Shown: positions 1-5,347, numbered from the stretch's first letter. The stretch: 8,320 nucleotides of DNA from Rhodospirillales bacterium (GCA_028282185.1 JANQIJ010000168.1:1-8320), one strand, 5' to 3'. Made by a program: numbers and translations. The notes: generated by a model not told the origin, from the letters alone.

Positions 1-442
1 CGTCGATCGCGGGGCCGATCTGCGCCTTGGTCGTGTCGCGCAGGCTGCCGCCGAAGTCCTCCAGTTCGACCGGCTGAACACCGATCAGAAAGACCTCCGA
101 CGGATACTCCCCGGCCATCTCGGCCATCATCAGGACTTCCTGGAAACCGGTCTGATGCAGGCTCATCTTCTTGGCGCCCAGGAACTTGGGCACGTCGTCG
201 CCTTCAACCAGCTTCATGGTCCCGGGCGCGAGCCCGTAATCGACGGCGTCGAACACGACCAGGATGTCGGCCGCCCGGACATGCTGGACCAGGTAGATGC
301 CCTGAGTCCCGCCGTCCATCAGGCGCACGTTTTCGGGGAAGGCATAGCGGGCGTTCATGTCTTCGACGACGCGCACGCCGAAGCCCTCGTCCGCCCAAAG
401 CAGATTGCCGATGCCGAGAACGAGAACGGATGGCGTTGCCAT
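1..442 (-). CDS. hupD: HupD, [NiFe] hydrogenase maturation endopeptidase (3' end beyond window)
   Basis: Cytoplasmic protease that removes the C-terminal tail of the hydrogenase large subunit (HupL) once nickel has been inserted. The first 147 residues are visible; relatives are about 195-205 residues, so the rest lies beyond the left edge. The N-terminus has the family signature LGIGNLLWADEGFGVR (residues 9-24). The three nickel-recognising residues known from E. coli HybD (E16, D62, H93) align as E19, D65 (in FDAVDYG) and H96 (in SLHQTGFQ). A DGGTQG motif lies at 43-48. The ATG at 442 is preceded by GGGAGG with a 5-base gap. The gene follows hupC in the usual order but is separated from it by a terminator and has its own predicted sigma-54 promoter. 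Its expected substrate, the 15-residue tail on HupL, is encoded in this window. Also called hyaD or hoxM in other species. Confidence 0.95.
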   Translation of the reverse strand, partial: MATPSVLVLGIGNLLWADEGFGVRVVEDMNARYAFPENVRLMDGGTQGIYLVQHVRAADILVVFDAVDYGLAPGTMKLVEGDDVPKFLGAKKMSLHQTGFQEVLMMAEMAGEYPSEVFLIGVQPVELEDFGGSLRDTTKAQIGPAID

Positions 443-490
443 GACGACCTCCCAAAATCATCATTTTGCTTGTTGTTTTACTTAAACAAT

Positions 491-507
491 AGCAAGCTGG
501 ATGCCAA
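491..507 (-). promoter_or_regulatory. Predicted sigma-54 promoter of hupD
   Basis: On the minus strand the sequence reads TTGGCATCCAGCTTGCT, against the sigma-54 consensus TTGGCACNNNNNTTGCW. The invariant GG (505-504) and GC (493-492) have the exact 12-base offset expected. Transcription would start near 481-480, giving a leader of about 38 bases before the hupD ATG. Sigma-54 control of hydrogenase genes is established in Ralstonia, Bradyrhizobium and Rhizobium, where HoxA-type activators drive it. The assignment rests on sequence match and position only. Confidence 0.65.
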
Positions 508-522
508 TTTAATTTTATGTAT

Positions 523-535
523 TAAATTATTGATA
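523..535 (-). promoter_or_regulatory. Predicted IHF site upstream of the hupD promoter
   Basis: The minus strand reads TATCAATAATTTA, a full match to the IHF consensus WATCAANNNNTTR, centred about 48 bases upstream of the predicted hupD start and 18 bases from the -24 element. IHF bends DNA so that a distant activator can touch sigma-54 polymerase, and known sites lie in this kind of position. The core ATATCAATAATTT is repeated exactly in front of hupS. AT-rich DNA yields chance matches easily, so the repeat at a second sigma-54 promoter is the stronger argument. Confidence 0.45.
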
Positions 536-688
536 TTAAATAATAAATACTGGAAGGTTTGTGATCGTCTTGTCGAGTATGGAATAAAAATTTCCAATTT
601 TTCCATCAACTGACAAGTTTTTTATCAGGCATGCGCCGGAGCATAAATCAAGCAGACGCAACCTCGGACGGAGGGCGATCCAGAGGGC

Positions 689-713
689 AAAAAAAGGCCG
701 CCCAAGGGCGGCC
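689..713 (-). terminator. Rho-independent terminator after hupC
   Basis: On the minus strand an 8-bp perfect GC stem, GGCCGCCC, loop TT, GGGCGGCC (713-696), is followed directly by seven T residues (695-689). The stem begins 26 bases after the hupC stop codon. Orientation is unambiguous: on the plus strand the hairpin is preceded by A residues and followed by no T tract. It should end the hupS-hupL-mini-protein-hupC transcript before hupD. Confidence 0.9.
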
Positions 714-739
714 CGGGAGGCAGTGGGAGGAAATCCGGT

Positions 740-1465
740 TCAGTCGATGCCGTCCACCGGCCGGTTGTCCTTGAAGGTCCGCCAGCCGGAAATCATCGTC
801 GAGACAATGCTTTGCCGGGACATGATGTCCTCGCGGATGGCGACGTAGACGTGGATCAGGACGAAGCAGACGAGGTACCACATGCCGAGCCGGTGGAAGG
901 TATGGACGTCCTGGCTGTTGCCGAACAGCGGCATGACCCAGGCGGTGAAGTATTCGAACTGCCAGGTGCCCATGCCGGTGCCTTCGCCGTAAAGCGCCAG
1001 GCCGGTGACCATCATGAACACGAGCGCCCAGACAAACATCAGGTGCATGACCAGCGTCGCCAGCGGGTTGTGGCCGACATACTTCTTGGGTTCCCGCTCG
1101 AGGAATGAATACCACTTGATTTCGTGCCAGACCTCAGACCACCAGCGGGCGCTCCAGAATTTCGGCAGGAACACCTGGTGGGCATGGTGGTTGCCGACCA
1201 CGGCCCAGTAGAGACGCAGCAGGAAACCGACGATCAGGATATAGCCGGCGGCGAAATGGGCGAAGCGGATATATCCCATGAGGAAATTGTCGCTGGCCTC
1301 GCCGGGGACCGACGGCAAGGGCTGGCCGATGAAATAGCCGGTCAGACACAAGACGACGATGGCCAGCGCGTTGACCCAATGCCAGAGCCGGAGCGGCGCT
1401 TCGTAGACATAGACCGCTTCCTGTGTCGCCTTGGGCAGGGGGCCGGCGGTTGTATCGCTAGGCAT
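740..1465 (-). CDS. hupC: HupC, di-heme cytochrome b subunit of uptake hydrogenase
   Basis: Integral membrane cytochrome b (HupC/HoxZ/HyaC family, 241 residues, a normal length) that anchors the hydrogenase dimer and passes electrons from HupS to quinone. Four hydrophobic segments are visible at about 28-48, 66-90, 135-158 and 190-212. Likely heme b ligands are histidines inside or next to these segments: H29 in RLWHW, H70 in RFAHF, H188 or H191 in DVHTFHRLG, and H205 in LIHVY; exact pairing is inferred. The N-terminal VYVYEAPLRLWHW stretch is typical of the family. The ATG at 1465 is preceded by AAAAGGGGAC, which overlaps the stop codon of the upstream mini-gene, so the two are probably translationally linked. 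A terminator follows 26 bases after the stop. Also called hoxZ or hyaC. Confidence 0.95.
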   Translation of the reverse strand: MPSDTTAGPLPKATQEAVYVYEAPLRLWHWVNALAIVVLCLTGYFIGQPLPSVPGEASDNFLMGYIRFAHFAAGYILIVGFLLRLYWAVVGNHHAHQVFLPKFWSARWWSEVWHEIKWYSFLEREPKKYVGHNPLATLVMHLMFVWALVFMMVTGLALYGEGTGMGTWQFEYFTAWVMPLFGNSQDVHTFHRLGMWYLVCFVLIHVYVAIREDIMSRQSIVSTMISGWRTFKDNRPVDGID

Positions 1466-1478
1466 GTCCCGTCCCCTT

Positions 1479-1676
1479 TTATCTTTTCTTGGTGAAGTAA
1501 CGGATGCCGAGCGCGATCACGCCCAAGGCACCGGCCGCCAGGATGATCGCCAGATGGTCCGGTTCAGTGACCAGGTGCAGGAACGAGGCGTCGTTGTGAT
1601 CCCCCGTATGGGCCCGGGCCGGGACCGACGTCAGGATCGCGGCGGTGAGCGGTAGACTGAAGACAAGGTATTGCAT
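1479..1676 (-). CDS. Secreted/membrane mini-protein between hupL and hupC, function unknown
   Basis: 65 residues. The N-terminus (1-22) looks like a signal peptide ending in an AxA-type site, VPARA before H23. A short His/Asp-rich stretch follows (HTGDHNDASFLHLVTEPDHL, residues 23-42), then one transmembrane segment (about 42-58) and a positive tail ending FTKKR. Histidines at 23, 27, 34 and 41 could bind a metal. The HTGDH start after the signal peptide and the PDHLA before the membrane segment recall the first part of HupE/UreJ nickel permeases, but this protein is far too short to be one; the resemblance is by eye. The start at 1676 has GGGAGGAA and CAGGAAA upstream. The gene lies 20 bases after hupL and 13 bases before hupC, so it is cotranscribed with structural genes. 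It could be a small complex subunit, an assembly factor or a metal-binding protein. I am confident it is a gene but do not know its role. Confidence 0.75.
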   Translation of the reverse strand: MQYLVFSLPLTAAILTSVPARAHTGDHNDASFLHLVTEPDHLAIILAAGALGVIALGIRYFTKKR

Positions 1677-1696
1677 TTTCCTGTTCCTCCCGTGGT

Positions 1697-3493
1697 CTAG
1701 CGGACCTTGACAGTCGCCAGTTCCTCGCCGTCCTCGCTCATCACATGGGTCGAGCAGGCCAGGCAGGGATCGAAGCTGTGGATCGTGCGCAGGATTTCGA
1801 CCGGTTCGTTGGCGCGCTCGACCTTGGTGTTCATGAGCGAGGCCTCGAAGGCGCCGATGTTGCCTTCGTTGTCCCGGGGCGAGCCGTTCCAGGTGGTCGG
1901 CACGATGCATTGGTAAAGATCGATTTTGGTGTCCTTGATCTTGATCCAATGGGCCAACGCGCCCCTGGGCGCCTCGGTGAAGCCGACGCCCCTGACCTCC
2001 TTGGGCCAGGTCTTGGGGTCCCATTGCGTGATGTTGGCCGTCGAGGAATCGCCGGCTTTCAGGCTGGCGATCACCTTGTCCTGGAAATGGCGCATGAGAT
2101 GCGCGCACCAACTGGCTTCCAGGCCCCGGGCCGCCGTCCGGCCGAGGGTCGAGAACAGCGCCGAGACCGGCACGTCGAGTGTCTTCAGGACCATGTTGAT
2201 CTGTTCGGTGATCGCTTCGTGGCCCTTGGCGTAGCCGACCACGTAGCGGGCGAGCGGTCCCACTTCCATGGCGTGGCCCTTCCACCGGGGCGCCTTGATC
2301 CAGGAGTACTTGCCGCTTTCATCGATCTCCTCGATATGGGTGCGCGTGCCCTTGGTCGCCGATCCGAGTTCGTAATTCGGTTCGGTGACGCCGTCCCAGG
2401 GATGCATGCCCTTGGTCTCGTCGGCGTATTTGTACCAGGAATGCGGGACGAACTCCTGAATCTCGTTGGGGTCGCGCAGGTCGACCTCGTGCACTTCCTT
2501 GAGGTTGCCGTCGACGATGGCGCCCGTCGGCATCAACAGGTTCTTCGCCGAATAATCGTTGGCGTGTTCCGGAATGTCGCCATAGGCCAGGACCGACTGG
2601 CCCGACAGCCCGCCGCCGTAAAGCCAGCCCTTGTAGAACCGGGCGATGGCCAGCAGATCCGGCATGTAGACGTTGTCGATGAAGTCGATGGTCCGGTCGA
2701 TGATCGAATTGATGAAGTTCAGGCGCTCCATGTTGATCGCGCCGACGGCCCCCACTTCGTCCACGTTCAACGAGCATGGCACGCCGCCGACCATCCAGTT
2801 GGGATGCGGGTCCTTGCCGCCGTAAATGGTGCGGATCTTCATGATCCGGGTTTGGAAGTCGAGCGCTTCCAGGTAATGGGTCGTCGCCATCAGGTTGGCT
2901 TCCGGCGGCAGAAGGTAGGCCGGGTTTTCCCAATAGCCGTTCTTGAACGGGCCCAACTGGCCGCTTTCGACGAACTTCAACAGACGGTTCTGAATATCGC
3001 GGAAATAACCGGGCGACGATTTCGGATGCCGGGGCGAGACCGCCTTTTGCAATTCAGACGTCGCCTTCGGATCGGCCTTCAACGCCGTCACCGGGTTGAC
3101 CCAATCCAAGGCATGCAGGTGATAGAAATGCACCAGATGGTCATGGACCTGCAGGCAGAGCTGCATCACGTTGCGGATCGAATTGGCGTTCTCCGGAATG
3201 TCGATGCCGAGCGCGTCCTCGACGCAGCGGACGGACGTCAGCGCGTGGGTGCCGGTGCAGACACCGCAGATGCGCTGGGTAAAGGCCCAGGCGTCGCGCG
3301 GATCGCGGCCCTTCAGGATCACTTCCAGGCCGCGCCACATGGTGCCCGAGGAGACCGCGTTGCGGATGATGTTATCATCATCGATGTTGACCTCGCAGCG
3401 CATATGACCCTCGATCCGGGTCACCGGATCGACGACCACGCGCTTGCCGGACCTGTCGAGCTTGAAGCCGTTGGGGGTTGTTACGACGCTCAT
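1697..3493 (-). CDS. hupL: HupL, uptake [NiFe] hydrogenase large subunit
   Basis: Catalytic subunit carrying the Ni-Fe(CN)2CO centre that splits H2; it acts at the periplasmic face after co-export with HupS. It has 598 residues from the chosen start, a normal length. Metal ligands are visible as RICGVC (C76, C79) and DPCLACSTH (C577, C580). The catalytic canopy arginine lies in EAPRG (R510, equivalent to E. coli HyaB R509). Cleavage by HupD is expected after H583, removing a 15-residue tail that starts VMSEDG. The N-terminal DPVTRIEGH motif is also present. I chose the ATG at 3493 because GGGAGGGG lies 7 bases upstream. An ATG at 3499 overlaps the hupS stop codon but is only one base from that ribosome binding site and would add two residues. 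The N-terminal half has no signal peptide, as expected for a subunit exported by partner piggy-backing. Confidence 0.97.
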   Translation of the reverse strand: MSVVTTPNGFKLDRSGKRVVVDPVTRIEGHMRCEVNIDDDNIIRNAVSSGTMWRGLEVILKGRDPRDAWAFTQRICGVCTGTHALTSVRCVEDALGIDIPENANSIRNVMQLCLQVHDHLVHFYHLHALDWVNPVTALKADPKATSELQKAVSPRHPKSSPGYFRDIQNRLLKFVESGQLGPFKNGYWENPAYLLPPEANLMATTHYLEALDFQTRIMKIRTIYGGKDPHPNWMVGGVPCSLNVDEVGAVGAINMERLNFINSIIDRTIDFIDNVYMPDLLAIARFYKGWLYGGGLSGQSVLAYGDIPEHANDYSAKNLLMPTGAIVDGNLKEVHEVDLRDPNEIQEFVPHSWYKYADETKGMHPWDGVTEPNYELGSATKGTRTHIEEIDESGKYSWIKAPRWKGHAMEVGPLARYVVGYAKGHEAITEQINMVLKTLDVPVSALFSTLGRTAARGLEASWCAHLMRHFQDKVIASLKAGDSSTANITQWDPKTWPKEVRGVGFTEAPRGALAHWIKIKDTKIDLYQCIVPTTWNGSPRDNEGNIGAFEASLMNTKVERANEPVEILRTIHSFDPCLACSTHVMSEDGEELATVKVR

Positions 3494-3495
3494 GA

Positions 3496-4563
3496 TCATT
3501 CCCCTCCCTTGTCGGTCATGCGCTTGATCGCGCTGATGCCGGCATGGGCCGCGACGGCGGCACCGACCACGCCGGCGGCGGCCAGGCCGACATCGTCGGC
3601 GTTTTCCTCGATCCCGAACTGATGGATGTTGGTCAGGCGGTCATAGAACGAGCCGTTGTCCCAGAAACCGTCTTCCGAGCAGCCGATGCAGCCGTGACCC
3701 GATTGGATGGGAAACGACATGCCGCCGTTCCAGCGCACCGTTGAACAGGCGTTGTAGGTGGTCGGGCCCTTGCAGCCCATCTTGTAGAGGCAGTACCCCT
3801 TGCGCGCGCCATCGTCGTCCCATTCCTCGACGAACTGGCCGGCGTCGAAATGCGGACGGCGATAGCATTTGTCGTGAATGCGCTGGCTGTAGAACATTTT
3901 CGGCCGGCCCTGGCGGTCAAGTTCCGGCAGGCGGTCGAAGGTCGCCAGATAGGTCACCACCGCGGTCATCACTTCCGGGATCGGCGGGCAGCCCGGCACC
4001 TTGATGATCGGCTTGTCGCGGATCACCTTGTGGATGGGCACCGCCTGGGTCGGGTTCGGGCGCGCCGCCTGGACGCAGCCCCAGGACGCGCAGGAGCCCC
4101 ATGAAATGATCGCCTTGCAATTGGACGCGGCGAACCGCAACTGGTCCAAATAGGGCTTGCCGCCGATGATGCAGTACATGCCGTCTTCGTTGAGCGGCGG
4201 GTTGCCTTCGCAGGCCAGGATGTATTCGCCCGGATAATCGCGGACGATCTCCTCGACGATGGCTTCCGCCTCGTGACCCGCGGCGGCCATGATGGTGTCG
4301 TTGTAATCCAGCGAGATCATCGACAGGATCACGTCCTTGGCCAGCGGATGGGCCGAGCGGATGAAGGCTTCCGTGCAGCAAGTGCATTCCAGGCCGTGCA
4401 GCCAGAGAACCGGCGTCCTCGGTTTGGTTTCAAGCGCGCGCGCCATCCTGGGCGCCATCGCCGGTCCCATGCCCAAGGCCGCCGCCGTCAGGCTGCAGAA
4501 TTTCAGGAAGCTGCGGCGGGAAACCCCCTGTTTCCGCAGTACTTCGTAAAAGGTTTCTCGCAT
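3496..4563 (-). CDS. hupS: HupS, oxygen-tolerant uptake [NiFe] hydrogenase small subunit
   Basis: Iron-sulfur electron-transfer subunit (355-residue precursor). A twin-arginine signal, SRRSFLKFC (15-23), directs folded export with HupL. Cleavage after ARA (A43) makes all cluster residues fall on E. coli HyaA numbering. Proximal cluster: C60, C62, C63, C158, C163, C192, i.e. mature C17, C19, C20, C115, C120, C149, including the two extra cysteines (19 and 120) of the [4Fe-3S] cluster of oxygen-tolerant enzymes. Medial cluster: C273, C292, C295, with proline P285 where [4Fe-4S] forms have a fourth cysteine. Distal cluster: H230, C233, C258, C264. A C-terminal hydrophobic helix (about 324-347) anchors it beside HupC. 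The ATG at 4563 is preceded by GGAGGGAGG with a 5-base gap. An upstream in-frame ATG at 4653 lies inside the predicted promoter and is rejected. First gene of the operon. Confidence 0.97.
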   Translation of the reverse strand: MRETFYEVLRKQGVSRRSFLKFCSLTAAALGMGPAMAPRMARALETKPRTPVLWLHGLECTCCTEAFIRSAHPLAKDVILSMISLDYNDTIMAAAGHEAEAIVEEIVRDYPGEYILACEGNPPLNEDGMYCIIGGKPYLDQLRFAASNCKAIISWGSCASWGCVQAARPNPTQAVPIHKVIRDKPIIKVPGCPPIPEVMTAVVTYLATFDRLPELDRQGRPKMFYSQRIHDKCYRRPHFDAGQFVEEWDDDGARKGYCLYKMGCKGPTTYNACSTVRWNGGMSFPIQSGHGCIGCSEDGFWDNGSFYDRLTNIHQFGIEENADDVGLAAAGVVGAAVAAHAGISAIKRMTDKGGE

Positions 4564-4623
4564 GCTGGCCTCCCTCCGTCGCCCTTGCAATCGTTGCCAG
4601 GCGCCTACGCCGCCGGGCGCAGA

Positions 4624-4646
4624 TTGCCGTAACCCGGTTACGGCAA
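4624..4646. repeat. Perfect 23-bp palindrome at the hupS transcription start
   Basis: Two 11-base arms, TTGCCGTAACC and GGTTACGGCAA, flank a single central base at 4635. The palindrome includes the GC of the predicted -12 element (4644-4643) and spans the predicted start of transcription near 4632. It could be the operator of a repressor that blocks the promoter, or, because transcription starts near its centre, only a half-site would appear in RNA, so an mRNA hairpin is less likely. The arms are exact matches read from the sequence; the operator role is inference. Confidence 0.6.
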
Positions 4647-4658
4647 AAGCCATGCCAG
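4642..4658 (-). promoter_or_regulatory. Predicted sigma-54 promoter of the hupSL operon
   Basis: The minus strand reads CTGGCATGGCTTTTGCC. The GG at 4656-4655 and the GC at 4644-4643 have the exact 12-base offset of a sigma-54 -24/-12 promoter, and TGGCA and TTGC are both intact. Transcription would start near 4632, giving a leader of about 68 bases. It matches the hupD promoter of this window in both boxes. Sigma-54 promoters with HoxA-type activators drive hupS/hoxK in several proteobacteria, so the location fits known biology. Confidence 0.7.
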
Positions 4659-4660
4659 AG

Positions 4661-4673
4661 AAAATTATTGATA
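4661..4673 (-). promoter_or_regulatory. Predicted IHF site (overlapping a weak FNR-like box) upstream of hupS
   Basis: The minus strand reads TATCAATAATTTT, 12 of 13 positions of the IHF consensus WATCAANNNNTTR, centred about 35 bases upstream of the predicted start and very close to the -24 box. The 13 bases ATATCAATAATTT are identical to the element before the hupD promoter. The same DNA can be read on the plus strand as TTGATATATTTCAG (4668-4681), with one perfect and one poor FNR half-site, so an oxygen-responsive CRP/FNR-type regulator is an alternative. IHF is preferred because the second copy at hupD keeps the IHF match but loses the second FNR half-site. Confidence 0.4.
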
Positions 4674-4753
4674 TATTTCAGAAGTTTATATAGTTTTTGC
4701 TGTTTTTCGCATGGGCCTAAATCGGTAGCCGAGGTTCCTATCGGGGATGGCTG

Positions 4754-4772
4754 CCGGTAAGCAAGTTACCGG
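4754..4772. repeat. Inverted repeat upstream of hupS, candidate activator site
   Basis: Seven-base perfect arms, CCGGTAA and TTACCGG, are separated by GCAAG. The centre (4763) is about 131 bp upstream of the predicted hupS start, which is in the usual range for an NtrC-family activator site at a sigma-54 promoter. It does not match the TTG-N5-CAA site described for HupR. It could equally serve the divergent plus-strand gene, or be a coincidence. Confidence 0.35.
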
Positions 4773-4922
4773 TGCGTGACGGCTGCGCGCGCGACCTCTA
4801 CAATCCCGAACGCGCCCCGCTCGACCCGGGTGTTTTTCGGGTCAGGGGACCGATTGTCACCGCTGCCGGCCTGATTGATGCAGGTCTCGGTCGCCGTTTC
4901 GCCCACCAGAAGGATCGATACC

Positions 4923-5183
4923 ATGACCCATTTTCTTACGTCGGACGAGAACCCCGAGGGTTACAAACTCGAGGAAATCCTCCGCGTCCTGCGCAAGGAC
5001 ATTCTCGACCGTTGTCAAAAAATCGTGTCAGACACCCGGCCTGAGGCCGAACAAGTGATCGCCAACAACATGACGATCCTCACTTTGTTGACCGAGGCGA
5101 TCCACCTGGCCGAGGATTCGACCCATGTGTTGGACAAGGCCTTCGGTCCGTCCGGTGGGCGTCCGCGCATCGGCGAGGAATAG
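4923..5183 (+). CDS. Small acidic protein of unknown function, divergent from hupS
   Basis: 86 residues, not recognised. The start is well supported: AGAAGGA (4908-4914) lies 8 bases before the ATG, and codon use matches neighbouring genes. An in-frame ATG further upstream at 4875 would add 16 residues but lacks such a site. There is no signal peptide or membrane segment, so it is probably cytoplasmic. By count it has 16 acidic against 10 basic Lys/Arg residues. The composition suggests two amphipathic helices, about 15-38 (YKLEEILRVLRKDILDRCQK) and 40-70 (rich in Leu, Ile, Ala), then a Gly/Pro/Arg tail. One cysteine (C31) and three histidines (H3, H61, H67) are present, without a metal-binding pattern. 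It shares the control region with the hydrogenase operon, which may mean a related role, but its own promoter is unclear and it could instead belong with the efflux genes downstream. Confidence 0.75.
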   Translation: MTHFLTSDENPEGYKLEEILRVLRKDILDRCQKIVSDTRPEAEQVIANNMTILTLLTEAIHLAEDSTHVLDKAFGPSGGRPRIGEE

Positions 5184-5347
5184 TCGCGGGTCCCTTGTCC
5201 GGCGCACCGCAGGATATCCAATCCCACCCCAGGCCATTATAGTTCGTGAAAATTCCCGGCTCCTTGCGGGCCGGGCGCGACAACCAATGGTGGGCCGGAC
5301 GGGCATTCGGGCCGGGATCGGGTGATGATTGGAATGAAGCGGGCGGC
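5184..5347. other. Spacer between the unknown gene and the efflux operon
   Basis: 164 bp without a gene. A hairpin with 6-base arms CCCGGC/GCCGGG and a 9-base loop lies at 5255-5275, but no T tract follows it on the plus strand, so it is not a clear terminator for the small gene. A TATAGT that could act as a -10 box lies at 5238-5243 without a good -35 partner. Whether the efflux genes have their own promoter here cannot be settled from the sequence. Confidence 0.4.

Larger units (their letters stand above)
443..739. other. hupC-hupD intergenic region with AT-rich core
   Basis: These 297 bp hold the hupC terminator (689-713), then an AT-rich stretch, then the predicted hupD promoter and ribosome binding site. 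By direct count only 31 of 120 bases between 481 and 600 are G or C, in contrast to the strongly GC-rich genes on both sides. Reading frames that cross it on the plus strand are antisense extensions and look non-coding. The AT-richness fits a bent promoter region bound by IHF or by an H-NS-like silencer; that is inference. I see no repeat ends or transposase remnant that would mark an insertion. Confidence 0.7.
4564..4922. other. Divergent control region between hupS and the plus-strand unknown gene
   Basis: A 359-bp gene-free stretch shared by two divergent genes. Reading from hupS outward it holds the hupS leader with a palindrome (4624-4646), a predicted sigma-54 promoter (4642-4658), an AT-rich block with an IHF-like site (only 7 of 40 bases between 4661 and 4700 are G or C), a second inverted repeat (4754-4772) and a weak hairpin (4823-4843, GACCCG, 9-base loop, CGGGTC, no T tract after it on the plus strand). 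No convincing promoter for the plus-strand gene is visible; a loose TTGATA/TATAGT pair with a 15-base spacer lies at 4668-4694. An open frame from 4772 on the plus strand has no coding character I can recognise and overlaps the better-supported gene at 4923 in another frame. Confidence 0.7.

Noticed and set aside
1745..3622. Long plus-strand open frame of 625 codons antisense to hupL
   Set aside because: It is a shadow of hupL in GC-rich DNA: it is rich in Arg, Asp, Val and His without any domain, and has no ribosome binding site, while the minus strand encodes a complete hydrogenase large subunit.
4586..4599. TGGCAACGATTGCA on the minus strand as a second sigma-54 promoter
   Set aside because: The GG to GC offset is 10 bases rather than 12, a spacing that sigma-54 polymerase does not normally accept.
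4564..4653. Upstream extension of HupS to an ATG at 4653
   Set aside because: The extra 30 residues would precede the Tat signal, the ATG falls inside the predicted -24/-12 promoter, and the ATG at 4563 has a strong ribosome binding site and the usual family N-terminus.
4668..4694. TTGATA and TATAGT on the plus strand as a sigma-70 promoter
   Set aside because: The 15-base spacer is short, the region is so AT-rich that such pairs arise by chance, and the gene starts about 230 bases further on.
4748..4762. TGGCTGCCGGTAAGC on the plus strand as a sigma-54 promoter for the unknown gene
   Set aside because: Spacing is right but the -12 box reads TAAGC instead of TTTGC and the -24 box is incomplete; the same bases belong to an inverted repeat.
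4823..4843. Hairpin GACCCG/CGGGTC with T-rich loop
   Set aside because: The T residues are in the loop rather than after the stem, so it is not a terminator; no other role is apparent.
5255..5275. Hairpin as terminator of the unknown small gene
   Set aside because: Short 6-bp stem with a 9-base loop and no T tract on the plus strand.
5246..5347. 34-residue N-terminal extension of the adaptor protein
   Set aside because: It would bury the hydrophobic export segment behind a Gly/Trp/Arg-rich stretch with no family counterpart.
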